NCBI RefSeq assembly: GCF_000010165.1
Contig: NC_012491.1
Location: forward strand, 3,293,501 to 3,357,500
Length of the DNA: 64,000 bases
Source of the DNA: Brevibacillus brevis NBRC 100599
Lineage (GTDB): Bacteria > Bacillota > Bacilli > Brevibacillales > Brevibacillaceae
Direction: 5' to 3'
A program made the position numbers and the translations under genes. Of this stretch, positions 35,675 through 43,409 are shown piece after piece. Every line of letters begins with the position of its first letter. Position 1 is the first letter of the stretch. The notes under the pieces were generated by a model that did not search any database, had not been told where the DNA came from, and saw only the letters and a program-made list of their open reading frames with translations.

Positions 35675-35704
35675 ATTATAGCGAATGCGAACATAAGTTC
35701 TCAA
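35675..35704 (-). promoter_or_regulatory. Promoter with LexA (SOS) box-like operator
   Basis: On the minus strand TTGAGA (35699-35704) and TATAAT (35675-35680) are 18 bases apart. The plus-strand CGAACATAAGTTCT at 35688-35701 matches 12 of 14 positions of the Bacillus LexA/DinR consensus CGAACRNRYGTTYC and lies across the spacer and -35. Confidence 0.6.
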
Positions 35705-35759
35705 CTCTTTTTTTAGCCACTCCTATCGCCGTGTAAGTAGGTAGCTCAGGTTGTACCAA

Positions 35760-35800
35760 GAAAAAAGCCGTTTTCCCAGTGGCTTTGGAAAACGGCTCTT
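35760..35800 (-). terminator. Intrinsic terminator of the symporter gene
   Basis: On the minus strand AGCCGTTTTCC pairs with GGAAAACGGCT, followed by TTTTTTC. Confidence 0.85.
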
Positions 35801-35804
35801 CCTT

Positions 35805-36779
35805 TTAGCTTGATAGTTCCTGTGGTTGAGGTTGCGGTCTTTTCTCGACCAGCTCCAAAAACTTTCCGAAGGTAGAAGCGAGTATTTGCTGAAAAAGCAT
35901 ACCGAGAACAACTGGGAGAGCAACAGGCGCCGGAAAGTACGTGATCGCCATTACTGCCCCTGCACTAATGTTTCGCATTCCACTGTTAAAGGTTAACGTG
36001 ACAATCACATCGCGCTCCCACCCGAACAGCTTTGCGATCCCCCACCCCATCAAATAACCCAAAATGGCTACTACCAGTACGAGGACAGCCATTCCCACCA
36101 GTTTAGCGTCCATCATATGAAAGTAAGACGAAACCATCGAGCTGTTGATCGCGACAACAACACCCATTCCCATCTTCGAAAATGGCGCTAGTTTTGGTGC
36201 CAACGTTTTTTTGACGTTCCCTTTTGACAAATGATTGAGCAGCATACCAACTAACGACGGCAACACGATCATATAAAATAAACCCTTCATCAGTTCTGCC
36301 AAATCCATCTCGACGGTTGCCCCTAAAAACAAGGACATCCCCAACGGAACAATCAATGGAGAGAGCATCGTATCCAACAATATAATGGATAGCGTCAGGG
36401 CGATGTTCCCGAAATAAATCGATGACCACAAAAAGCTCGTGATCCCTGTGGGAATTAAGGCCGCCAGCAAAAAGCCCGTGATGACATGGATATCATCTGG
36501 ATAAAACAACCGAGCCATTGACCAGGCAACAAGCGGCATAAGTGCATGAAGAATCAACAAGTTGACAATTAAAGGGAGTGGTCTGGTCAGTACCTTTGCA
36601 AATTCTTTAAATCCTGAACCCAGACTGCCAGTAAATGTCATGAAGGCAAACACCCAAGGAGACAAAAAAGCAAACGGTTGCAAATGTGTCCCGGCTATTA
36701 CGCCAATAGCAACACTACTCGGCGTTAGTATGGGCATGATTTTCTCAAGAAATCGATTCAGTTTGGCTAACCCATTCAT
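35805..36779 (-). CDS. Bile acid:sodium symporter (BASS)-family transporter
   Basis: A 324-aa protein with about nine or ten membrane helices. Family segments: FAFMTFTGSLGSGFKEFAKV, 'GFLLAALIPTGITSFLWSSI', SIILLDTMLSPLIVPLGMSL and TFNSGMRNISAGAVMAITYF (the crossing-helix motif with Asn, NxGMRN). BASS/YocS-type proteins carry organic anions such as bile acids, pantoate or keto acids with Na+. Ends with a charged PQPQ tail. Monocistronic. Confidence 0.85.
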   Translation of the reverse strand: MNGLAKLNRFLEKIMPILTPSSVAIGVIAGTHLQPFAFLSPWVFAFMTFTGSLGSGFKEFAKVLTRPLPLIVNLLILHALMPLVAWSMARLFYPDDIHVITGFLLAALIPTGITSFLWSSIYFGNIALTLSIILLDTMLSPLIVPLGMSLFLGATVEMDLAELMKGLFYMIVLPSLVGMLLNHLSKGNVKKTLAPKLAPFSKMGMGVVVAINSSMVSSYFHMMDAKLVGMAVLVLVVAILGYLMGWGIAKLFGWERDVIVTLTFNSGMRNISAGAVMAITYFPAPVALPVVLGMLFQQILASTFGKFLELVEKRPQPQPQELSS

Positions 36780-36958
36780 TTAATACACCTCAAGTCTTGT
36801 CCTTTGATGCTAGTGATGTGAGGTATGTTATCATGAACGGATTATTGTTACAAGACCAAAGTTCATTATTAGATTGTATACACATCATTTTATTCGCATC
36901 TTCACCTTGCATACTTTCGCGCATGGGAGTAAAGCCTATGACGGAAAGGAGGTATTTT

Positions 36959-37195
36959 ATGAACGGAATGGATTGGGTAGAATTTATCCGAAAAACCGAA
37001 GATAAGATGTATCACCTCCATCGAGCGATAGATGGAATCTGTAATGATCCCGACTATAAGGAATCCATTACGACCTTGACGGAAGTGGTAAGAGATTATC
37101 AAGTCCTTGTGGAAAAAGCCAAGGGTGAATTACGCGGCATTGATCTCCATCGAGATCGAGAGCGCGCTCATCATTACGATCGTGATCACTACTAG
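36959..37195 (+). CDS. Small protein of unknown function with charged His-rich tail
   Basis: A 78-aa protein starting MNGMDWVEFIRKTEDKMYHL with a GGAAAGGAGG site at a good distance, ending DRERAHHYDRDHY. Mostly helical (residues 5-60). The longer frame to 36797 has no ribosome site. Not recognised; ends in a terminator, so it is likely expressed alone. Confidence 0.65.
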   Translation: MNGMDWVEFIRKTEDKMYHLHRAIDGICNDPDYKESITTLTEVVRDYQVLVEKAKGELRGIDLHRDRERAHHYDRDHY

Positions 37196-37202
37196 CTGAT
37201 AT

Positions 37203-37230
37203 AGACTCCCAGTCAGGGAGTCCTTCTTTG
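37203..37230 (+). terminator. Intrinsic terminator after the small His-tailed protein gene
   Basis: GACTCCC pairs with GGGAGTC, followed by CTTCTTTG. Confidence 0.65.
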
Positions 37231-37284
37231 TTCATTGATCACAGAACCTTCCTTTTCTATTCATCATTCTGTCAAATCAAATGA

Positions 37285-37321
37285 CAAAAACCTCACTCTA
37301 CCCATGCAGTGTGTGAGGTTT
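37285..37321 (-). terminator. Intrinsic terminator of the YhcN/YlaJ-like gene
   Basis: On the minus strand AACCTCAC pairs with GTGAGGTT, followed by TTTTG. Confidence 0.7.
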
Positions 37322-37331
37322 GGGAAATGGA

Positions 37332-37805
37332 CTAGCCCTTCATCTTCTTTTCAATTTCTTTTAAGGATTTCTTCTTCTGGCATGCCTCTTTTACATCGGT
37401 TGGCCACCGTTCGTCACTCAACCTTTGCAAATCTTTTAACAATCGCTTGTCAGCTGTCACATGAATATTGGCATCTGGGAAGGCCTCTTTTAATTTCTTT
37501 CCGACTTCTTTTTGAATCGATTCCAGCTTGAGCCGATTAAAATTCGTTACTTGAATAGCCACATCGAGCTCTTTATCGATTTGCACAACCACGATTTTGT
37601 CTATGCCCTTCACGCTAGCCGTAATCGATCTCGCTCGCTCTTCCCATTGATAATGTCTCACGGGAACAGGCATGCACAACGGCTCCGCTTCCGCTTTTTG
37701 CTTCGTTTCTGTACCAGATTTCTTCGTTTCCGTACCAGATTGCTTTGTACATCCCGTTACGGTTAAAGCAAAAGCAAGTGTCAGCACCACGAAAGTTGCG
37801 CGCAC
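37332..37805 (-). CDS. YhcN/YlaJ-family sporulation lipoprotein
   Basis: A 157-aa lipoprotein: signal peptide with lipobox LTVTGC (mature Cys near residue 19), a short KKSGTETK repeat linker, then the YhcN/YlaJ domain 'ITASVKGIDKIVVVQIDKEL' and FPDANIHVTADKRLLKDLQR. Such lipoproteins are found in the spore membranes of Bacillus and affect germination or coat assembly. AGGAGG precedes GTG at 37805, preferred to the first in-frame GTG at 37814. Confidence 0.75.
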   Translation of the reverse strand: MRATFVVLTLAFALTVTGCTKQSGTETKKSGTETKQKAEAEPLCMPVPVRHYQWEERARSITASVKGIDKIVVVQIDKELDVAIQVTNFNRLKLESIQKEVGKKLKEAFPDANIHVTADKRLLKDLQRLSDERWPTDVKEACQKKKSLKEIEKKMKG

Positions 37806-37866
37806 ACAAAACACCTCCTGACCAAAATCACCTGTTACTAGCTTGACCTTGAACGGAGGAAGTATG

Positions 37867-37911
37867 TAAAAAAAAAGCGGTGACTCCTCTGCATAATTTG
37901 AGTCACCGCGG
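37867..37911 (-). terminator. Strong minus-strand terminator without an obvious upstream gene
   Basis: GCGGTGACTC pairs with GAGTCACCGC, followed by nine T on the minus strand. It ends whatever is transcribed leftward from the 37.9-38.1 kb region. Confidence 0.8.
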
Positions 37912-37996
37912 ACCCCAAGAACATTTCAAGTCCTATGTACAAGGATATTAAAAATCGCATCGAAACGCGATAGGAGATAACTGGATATGAATCGGA

Positions 37997-38066
37997 ACAA
38001 AAAAAATCCCAACCAACAAAAAGTGGTTGGGGCGTACGGGGTAGTACGCGTATGTCATACGTGAAT
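37997..38066 (-). ncRNA. Candidate small RNA with promoter and terminator
   Basis: On the minus strand a sigma-A promoter (TTGTCA at 38096-38101, 17-base spacer, TATGAT at 38073-38078) should start RNA near 38066. About 70 bases later a strong terminator (CCCAACCA/TGGTTGGG then eight T, 37997-38032) ends it. The short transcript would also contain CGTATGACATACG as a hairpin. No ribosome site or open frame fits. Two further hairpins followed by T (37950-37972 and 37867-37911) lie downstream and would catch longer transcripts. Confidence 0.4.
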
Positions 38067-38072
38067 GATATA

Positions 38073-38101
38073 ATCATATAGGACTTGTTTTCTGTTGACA
38101 A
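38073..38101 (-). promoter_or_regulatory. Sigma-A promoter reading leftward into the hairpin series
   Basis: TTGTCA (38096-38101), 17-base spacer, TATGAT (38073-38078) on the minus strand. Confidence 0.6.
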
Positions 38102-38416
38102 CGAACAATAATAGGTACATTTACCTATAGATGGAACAAAAAAATGGCGCCGACTTAGACTGCCTCAATTAGTCGGACGCGTAAAAAGAATCCCCAAGGT
38201 TGGATTATACTAGCTAGCTTGGATTACTTTTCTATTATCATGAAAATTCAGCGTTCACGCTATGCGAAAATAATGGTAACAGGTGAAAATCTTACCTATA
38301 AAGCTTGATCGACCATACAATCCCTCCGCTGAAGTGTGTTAATTGTTACAAAAAAGCCAGCCAGAAGTTGCTAATCGTGTTATGATATCCCTGTAAATTC
38401 TTGAGGAGTTGAGATC
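38102..38416. other. Intergenic segment with a minus-strand hairpin-T run
   Basis: No gene seen. It holds the inverted repeat ATAGGT/ACCTAT at 38111-38128, and a minus-strand terminator-like hairpin CCGACT/AGTCGG followed by seven T (38137-38176). Toward 38376 a TATGAT that could be the -10 of the O-methyltransferase promoter. Confidence 0.4.
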
Positions 38417-39091
38417 ATGAATAGAGAGCAATGGACAGCGGTCGATCACTATTTTACGGATAAACTACTGGAAGCCGATTCCGTTCTAGACACAGTTCTT
38501 CAAGAGAACGCAGCTGCAGGTCTTCCAGCTATTGATGTAGCACCCAATCAAGGTAAATTCCTTCATCTGTTAGCACGGATTCAAGGCGCTCGTTCGATTT
38601 TGGAAATTGGCACTCTCGGTGGATACAGTACCATCTGGCTAGCCCGCGCACTTCCTGCGGACGGTCGTCTCATTACTCTTGAATATGATCCAAAGCATGC
38701 AGAAGTTGCACAATCGAACATTACCCGCGCAGGACTGGATCAGATCGTAGAAGTGAAGGTCGGACTTGCCCTTGATTCTCTCATCCAACTGCACAAAGAA
38801 AATCAGGGACCTTTTGATCTTATTTTTATCGATGCAGATAAAAAAGGAAACCCCGACTATTTCCAATGGGCATTAAAGCTCTCTCGCAAAGGTACTGTGA
38901 TTATCACGGATAACGTTGTACGAAGTGGTCAAGTCGTGGACGAAACAAGCACGGATCCCAATATTGTCGGCGTACGTCAATTCACCGATTTGGTAGCTGA
39001 AGAAAAGCGTGTTAGTGGAACCGTTGTACAGACAGTTGGCAGCAAGGGCTATGATGGCTTTGCGATCATGCTTGTCACTGAGGAGAACTAG
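38417..39091 (+). CDS. O-methyltransferase (caffeoyl-CoA OMT/YrrM family)
   Basis: A 224-aa SAM-dependent methyltransferase. Motif I is ILEIGTLGGYSTIWLARALP near residue 55, followed by LITLEYDPKHAEVAQSNITR, FDLIFIDADKKGNPDYFQWA (metal-binding Asp) and VIITDNVVRSGQVVDE (second metal-binding Asp-Asn). These are features of the divalent-metal-dependent catechol-type OMT family; bacterial members include TrmR/YrrM that methylate tRNA hydroxyuridine, but stand-alone catechol-type OMTs look alike. ATG at 38417 has GAGGAG upstream. Confidence 0.85.
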   Translation: MNREQWTAVDHYFTDKLLEADSVLDTVLQENAAAGLPAIDVAPNQGKFLHLLARIQGARSILEIGTLGGYSTIWLARALPADGRLITLEYDPKHAEVAQSNITRAGLDQIVEVKVGLALDSLIQLHKENQGPFDLIFIDADKKGNPDYFQWALKLSRKGTVIITDNVVRSGQVVDETSTDPNIVGVRQFTDLVAEEKRVSGTVVQTVGSKGYDGFAIMLVTEEN

Positions 39092-39135
39092 TTTTTTCAC
39101 TTTCAAAGGTTGTAACGAGTAGGAGTGTGTACATC

Positions 39136-39237
39136 TTGTTTAGGCTTGATTTACCTAGCATTATGCTCATCGCTAATGTCATTTTGGTTCTCACGGTACT
39201 GTCGTTGATTATCAAAGTGTTGGTGAAGAGAGAGTAG
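39136..39237 (+). CDS. Small single-span membrane protein (33 aa)
   Basis: TTG at 39136, ten bases after AGGAG, reads FRLDLPSIMLIANVILVLTV then LSLIIKVLVKRE and stops at 39237. Residues 9-27 form one hydrophobic helix followed by a basic KVLVKRE end. Too short for usual annotation; similar micro-proteins are common in Bacilli. Support is the ribosome site and the clear helix only. Confidence 0.4.
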   Translation: MFRLDLPSIMLIANVILVLTVLSLIIKVLVKRE

Positions 39238-39262
39238 CTGATGTAATTGGAGGTGCTTTTCC

Positions 39263-39754
39263 TTGGAGCCATTATGTGATCAGTCCCTTACTTTGCGAGA
39301 AGTAACAGAGGCAGATCTCCCTATATTTTTCACCCAGCAATTGGACAAATCCGCACATGAGATGGCTGCTTTTACTGTCAAGGACCCAGAAGATAGGGAC
39401 GGTTTCATCGCTCATTGGACGAGGATTTTGAACAATGATTCGATTGTGAAAAGAGCTATTCTCTTGAATGGGCAGATTGTTGGTAATGTTTCGTGCTTTG
39501 AGCTGTTTGGCTTACCTACGATTGGATACTGGATAGACAAAAGCTTTTGGGGCAAAGGAATCGCGACAAATGCACTTACTCTCTTTTTAGAGGACCTCGG
39601 ACTACGTCCTGTATATGCGCGTGTCGCCCATGACAACATCGGATCCATTCGTGTGTTAGAAAAAAACGGTTTTCAGCCTTTCGGTATCGATCGGGCATAT
39701 TCGGAAGCACGAAGCGAAGAAGTGGAAGAACTCATTCTGATCAAACACACATGA
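39263..39754 (+). CDS. GNAT-family N-acetyltransferase
   Basis: A 163-aa RimJ/RimL-type acetyltransferase: LTLREVTEADLPIFFTQQLD at the start, 'IGYWIDKSFWGKGIATNALT' (acetyl-CoA loop WGKGIAT) near residue 95 and 'RPVYARVAHDNIGSIRVLEK' with NGFQ. The start is TTG at 39263, placed eight bases after GGAGGT. A second, broken GNAT remnant follows at 39813. Confidence 0.8.
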   Translation: MEPLCDQSLTLREVTEADLPIFFTQQLDKSAHEMAAFTVKDPEDRDGFIAHWTRILNNDSIVKRAILLNGQIVGNVSCFELFGLPTIGYWIDKSFWGKGIATNALTLFLEDLGLRPVYARVAHDNIGSIRVLEKNGFQPFGIDRAYSEARSEEVEELILIKHT

Positions 39755-39812
39755 GGTTCGAAGCGCTTACCGTGAGCGCTTCCCTTCTTTATATCCAGCG
39801 ATCATTTCATAA

Positions 39813-40112
39813 TCGAAAGGGACATCCTACCCTTTTGACCAGCCTTTTAAATATTCTGTGGCCATACGCGAAAAGGCTACTGGCAGATTCATTGGCTGGT
39901 GTGGTGTTGGCGTTCTCGATTTTCTTGCTCCGGAAAAAGAACTCTATTATTTAATCGGACGGGATCGATTGTACGTAAAAGCACACCCAGACAATAAAGC
40001 ATCGTTGCGCATCATCGAGAGGCTCGGCTTCTCGTTTGAACGCGTCTTAGAAGGCTTGACTGGGGACGATGAAGAGTGCAATGGTGAGTGGTTGTATGTT
40101 TTGACGAAATAA
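39813..40112 (+). pseudogene. GNAT acetyltransferase remnant with internal deletion
   Basis: After an in-frame stop at 39810 the plus strand reads YPFDQPFKYSVAIREKATGR, FIGWCGVGVLDFLAPEKELY and YLIGRD, then jumps directly to RLYVKAHPDNKASLRIIERL and the C-terminal part. The usual segment between YLIGRD and the 'D..N.AS' helix, which holds the acetyl-CoA loop (WGKGYAT-type), is missing, as is the N-terminus. The product could not bind acetyl-CoA. Related to RimJ-type GNATs but not a recent copy of the neighbour at 39263. Confidence 0.65.
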
Positions 40113-40137
40113 ACAAGAAAAATGGGGTTTGTTCCGT

Positions 40138-40230
40138 CTATGACTTCCCCGAACTTGGATGACCGATGATGGACCCGTCCGGAGCATCGTACAGTTCGAA
40201 ACCAACTCGACTGTTTCGAAAAGCATTCGT
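40138..40230 (-). pseudogene. Relic: C-terminal 30 codons of an unrecognised protein
   Basis: The minus strand between 40230 and TAG at 40138 reads TNAFRNSRVGFELYDAPDGS then IIGHPSSGKS, protein-like but without a start or ribosome site, beside the GNAT remnant. Probably another gene end left after deletion. Confidence 0.3.
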
Positions 40231-40250
40231 CAAAATCTTCCTACATGTGC

Positions 40251-40363
40251 TATAATAGAAGTACAGTTTTTTTCTTACCGAATTTTTGAATCATCCACAC
40301 AATTGAATGCGATAGTTCCTAAGATGATCTCCTGAATGAATGAGGATCATCTTTTTTGTTTTT
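40251..40363 (+). promoter_or_regulatory. Promoter followed by a terminator before the YkgJ-like gene (leader or small RNA)
   Basis: TATAAT at 40251-40256 is followed about 65 bases later by a strong terminator (AAGATGATC/GATCATCTT then TTTTTTGTTTTTT, 40321-40363), and the YkgJ-like gene begins at 40401. Either a small RNA is made or the downstream gene is controlled by attenuation. The -35 is weak. Confidence 0.4.
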
Positions 40364-40400
40364 TCTAGCAAACATCACATGACGAAAGGTTGTAGATGAT

Positions 40401-40745
40401 ATGAATACTTTGCCTTGCCAAGGCTGTAAAGGATTGTGCTGTGGGCCTGTTCCCCTAACAGAAAAGGAATTTAAAATGATACACAAGAAATTGAAAACGC
40501 TTCCAAATAAACTCCGTGACGATCTAAAAAATCAACCGAGAATGTTTGGGACTTGTATCTTCTACGACATGCAAAAAGATCAGTGTGGTATTCATAGCGT
40601 TCGACCGGAAGTGTGTCGCGCTTTTGGATATCACAAAGACCTTGTCTGTTTTCGCAAACCGGAATTGGCGACGAAAGAAGCACTGATCTTCAAGGAGAAA
40701 CCGATTGGGTACTTGAGTATTGATTTTACTTGGAAGCATTTTTAA
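40401..40745 (+). CDS. YkgJ-family cysteine-cluster protein
   Basis: A 114-aa protein whose cysteines follow the YkgJ/UPF0153 zinc- or iron-cluster pattern: LPCQGCKGLCCGPVPL at the start (four Cys), GTCIFYDMQKDQCGIHSVRP and EVCRAFGYHKDLVCF. The biochemical role is not known. ATG at 40401 is preceded by GAAAGG at a suboptimal distance. A terminator upstream may control its expression. Confidence 0.8.
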   Translation: MNTLPCQGCKGLCCGPVPLTEKEFKMIHKKLKTLPNKLRDDLKNQPRMFGTCIFYDMQKDQCGIHSVRPEVCRAFGYHKDLVCFRKPELATKEALIFKEKPIGYLSIDFTWKHF

Positions 40746-40908
40746 AGATATGGAGCAAATCATGGATCTCAACTGAATAATAATGTTATAGACTGCCTCA
40801 TTGAACTTTATTCCTCTTTACCCTTTACACTTGATGCGCGATAAAAAATGCCGAGGAAGGCAGCATCCCTTCATCCGCCAAAGGTAGTGTATGAGAAGGA
40901 GGCTAATT

Positions 40909-41604
40909 ATGTTGAGGAAGAGAACAAATGCAGGTAGAAGGTCTGCAATAATGACTGGGGTGTTATTACTAGCCGGATTGATTACAGGTATATGTAGTGT
41001 TGTACCTGTAATAGATGGAGCAGACTACCTTGTCATGGCTTCTCCAAATGAGAACCAGGTACTACTAGGAGCGTTTTTCCAATTGTTCATGATTGTTGCC
41101 TATGTTGGTATTCCTGTTTTGATGTATCCGTTGTTAAGTAAGCACCATAAAGGGTTAGCTCTAGGATCTGTTGCTTTTGGCATCATTGCGGGTGTGTTTA
41201 TTATTCTAGGTGTAATCATTCTTCTATTACTTTTGACAGTAAGCCACGAGTTTGCAAAAATCGGAACTTTGCATGTATCGTATTTTCAGACCCTGGGTGG
41301 ATTGTTGCGGGAAGGACGTGATTTGGTGAACCATGTGGCAACGACACTGGCATTCGCGTTGGCGATGCTCTTGTTCACCTGTGTATTTTATCAAACACAA
41401 TTAGTTCCACGTTGGTTGTCAGTCTGGGGTATTATCGGAGCTACATTGTCTATATTGGCAAGCTTATTATTTATGATTCGCTTCATCGGTCTAGATGCAA
41501 CCTATATGATGTTGAACATTCCAATAGCCTTTCAACAATTGGTTTTGGCTATATGGCTAATCATAAAAGGATTCACCCCATCGGTACGGGATTCTGTATC
41601 CTAA
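40909..41604 (+). CDS. DUF4386-family membrane protein
   Basis: A 231-aa protein with about six hydrophobic segments. The family pattern is clear: 'IMTGVLLLAGLITGICSVVP', MASPNENQVLLGAFFQLFMI, 'AYVGIPVLMYPLLSKHHKGL' and LALGSVAFGIIAGVFIILGV. Function unknown. AGAAGGAGG is six bases before ATG at 40909; the frame start at 40891 is not supported. Monocistronic. Confidence 0.8.
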   Translation: MLRKRTNAGRRSAIMTGVLLLAGLITGICSVVPVIDGADYLVMASPNENQVLLGAFFQLFMIVAYVGIPVLMYPLLSKHHKGLALGSVAFGIIAGVFIILGVIILLLLLTVSHEFAKIGTLHVSYFQTLGGLLREGRDLVNHVATTLAFALAMLLFTCVFYQTQLVPRWLSVWGIIGATLSILASLLFMIRFIGLDATYMMLNIPIAFQQLVLAIWLIIKGFTPSVRDSVS

Positions 41605-41625
41605 TAAAAATGAAATCAATTTCCC

Positions 41626-41675
41626 AAAAAACAGCCGCGGTGTAGAACACGTTGATATGTTCTACACCGCGGCTG
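41626..41675. terminator. Very strong hairpin terminator, both strands
   Basis: CAGCCGCGGTGTAGAACA pairs perfectly with its complement around a nine-base loop. On the minus strand it is followed by TTTTTT and ends the SRPBCC-AKR operon; on the plus strand it follows the DUF4386 gene. Confidence 0.9.
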
Positions 41676-41727
41676 CCGTATCTATTTTTGTCAGTTGAAC
41701 TTTTGCTCTACTATCCGTTCCAACTGA

Positions 41728-42141
41728 TTAAGCTTGAAATGCTTTTTTCAATGCTTCCAGACCATCTGAATAGATTCCGTGGAACAGCTTGATAGCCTCA
41801 TCGTCGCTAACCCCTACCGGTGTAAATTCGCCAGACCATTCCACCAGCGTTCCTTTGTCACCATTCTCGCGAACGTGGATCGTCGATTCATAATTGGTAA
41901 CTGGAAAGGGTGCTTGCATAATGGAGTAGGTGTAATGGCGCTCTTTTTCATTGAAGCCCACCAGGCGCTCTATAATCACATCACCATCCGGATTTTCCAA
42001 CCGACGCACCCGTCCCCCTTCGCTCATTTCGCTGCTTGGGATATATGGAAGCCAGTCTGGTAGTGAGTTAAATCCACCGATCAATTTCCATACTTGATCA
42101 GGAGAAGCAGAGATTTCGATGGTTGCCATTGTGTTTGCCAT
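41728..42141 (-). CDS. SRPBCC-family (START-like) protein
   Basis: A 137-aa protein of the polyketide cyclase/SRPBCC fold: ATIEISASPDQVWKLIGGFN, LPDWLPYIPSSEMSEGGRVR and the C-terminal helix IYSDGLEALKKAFQA. Such proteins bind hydrophobic ligands. ATG at 42141 with AAGGGG; ATG four codons on is an alternative. It starts 20 bases after the aldo/keto reductase gene and should be in the same operon, hinting at a shared lipophilic or aromatic substrate. Confidence 0.82.
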   Translation of the reverse strand: MANTMATIEISASPDQVWKLIGGFNSLPDWLPYIPSSEMSEGGRVRRLENPDGDVIIERLVGFNEKERHYTYSIMQAPFPVTNYESTIHVRENGDKGTLVEWSGEFTPVGVSDDEAIKLFHGIYSDGLEALKKAFQA

Positions 42142-42161
42142 GTTGATTACCCCTTTTGTCG

Positions 42162-43166
42162 TTAGATTGGTAGTGGAGCGTCTTGCGCCACCAGTTTCTG
42201 TTCACGCATTTCTTGCCAGAAGGCTGCAGGAATCACTTCGTTCATCGCAGCTACATCCTCCGTGATTCGATCCGGGCGACTCGCACCTGGGATGACGGCA
42301 GCAACTGCTGGGTTTGCAAGCACAAATTGCAGCGCAGCAGCCTTGACGCTAATGTTGTGACGATTGGCTATCGCTTTGATGCGATCGACTTTTGCCATGA
42401 TTTCAGGCGATGCTTTCTGATACTCGAAGTGGGTACCTCCAGCCAATACACCTGAGCTGTACGGCCCTCCAGCAATAATCTTGGCATTCATTTTTGCGGC
42501 ATTTGGCATCACGCGTTGCAAAGCTCGGTCATGATCCAGCAGGGAGTAGCGACCAGCCATCAAGAAGGCATCCGGTTGTGCTTCATCCAATGCCATCGCG
42601 ATCTCGATTGGCTCTACACGGTTTACCCCGAGGCCCCACGACGTAATGACACCTTCCTCACGTAAACGAGTCAGGGCACGAAAGGCACCTTTTCGTGCAC
42701 TTTCAAAGTGGGAAAGCCACTCGTCGCCATAGAAGTCCTGTGCGATATCATGCACGTAGACGATGTCCAGTCGATCGGTCTGCAACCGTTTCAGGCTGTC
42801 CTCAATCGAGCGAAGCGTACCGTCTTCACTGTAGTCCACGTGGAGCTTATTTTTGCGACCATATTCGAACAGTCCGCCTTTTTCACCCAAGTCACGCAAG
42901 GTTGGATCTTCCAGTTCATCCAGGATGATACGCCCAACTTTTGTGCTCAAGACATACTCGTCACGCGGACGTTTCGCGAGGGCTTCCCCCAGGCGAAGCT
43001 CAGCCAAGCCGGCACCATAAAATGGGGCAGAATCAAAGTAACGGACACCATTCTCCCAAGCTGCATCGACGGTAGCCAGTGCTTCTTCTTCCGGGATGTT
43101 GCGGAACATATTACCCAGAGGAGCCGTACCAAAACCAAGTTGTTTCTTCTGCAGAATGTTCTTCAT
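42162..43166 (-). CDS. Aldo/keto reductase (fucose/threo-aldose dehydrogenase-like)
   Basis: A 334-aa NAD(P)-dependent oxidoreductase. The AKR catalytic tetrad is visible: Asp-Tyr-type region NGVRYFDSAPFYGAGLAELR, Lys in VLSTKVGRI and His in DIVYVHDIAQDFYGDEW. The variant FYGAG and the extended loop (KNKLHVDYSEDG) match the D-threo-aldose 1-dehydrogenase/L-fucose dehydrogenase branch. AGGAGG lies before ATG at 43166. First gene of a two-gene operon with the SRPBCC protein. Confidence 0.87.
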   Translation of the reverse strand: MKNILQKKQLGFGTAPLGNMFRNIPEEEALATVDAAWENGVRYFDSAPFYGAGLAELRLGEALAKRPRDEYVLSTKVGRIILDELEDPTLRDLGEKGGLFEYGRKNKLHVDYSEDGTLRSIEDSLKRLQTDRLDIVYVHDIAQDFYGDEWLSHFESARKGAFRALTRLREEGVITSWGLGVNRVEPIEIAMALDEAQPDAFLMAGRYSLLDHDRALQRVMPNAAKMNAKIIAGGPYSSGVLAGGTHFEYQKASPEIMAKVDRIKAIANRHNISVKAAALQFVLANPAVAAVIPGASRPDRITEDVAAMNEVIPAAFWQEMREQKLVAQDAPLPI

Positions 43167-43257
43167 CTATGAATTCCTCCTAAAGAAGTGAGTATATTTC
43201 GTATCGACGACATCCTTTGAACGATACAATCGTCTTCTTCAAAGGTGATGATCATCT

Positions 43258-43284
43258 TGAGACTCATTATGTGGTATAGTCTCA
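43258..43284. promoter_or_regulatory. Inverted repeat TGAGACT-N13-AGTCTCA upstream of the aldo/keto reductase
   Basis: Perfect 7-base arms about 90-120 bases upstream of the reductase start; a candidate operator for a dimeric repressor. The rest of the 43167-43409 gap shows no gene. Confidence 0.4.
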
Positions 43285-43409
43285 TTAAATAAAAGAACGC
43301 ACTTTTTAGTACAGTAGGAACCTGGAAGTAACCATTTTCTACGGTGGTTGAGGTTCGAATGAGACGAAATCTCTGATGATAACCATGTTTTAGTCTGATC
43401 CAATAAAAG

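Noticed and set aside
37838-38101. Minus-strand frame of 87 codons
   Set aside because: It passes through three hairpin-T terminators and its start coincides with the -35 region; better explained as a small RNA region.
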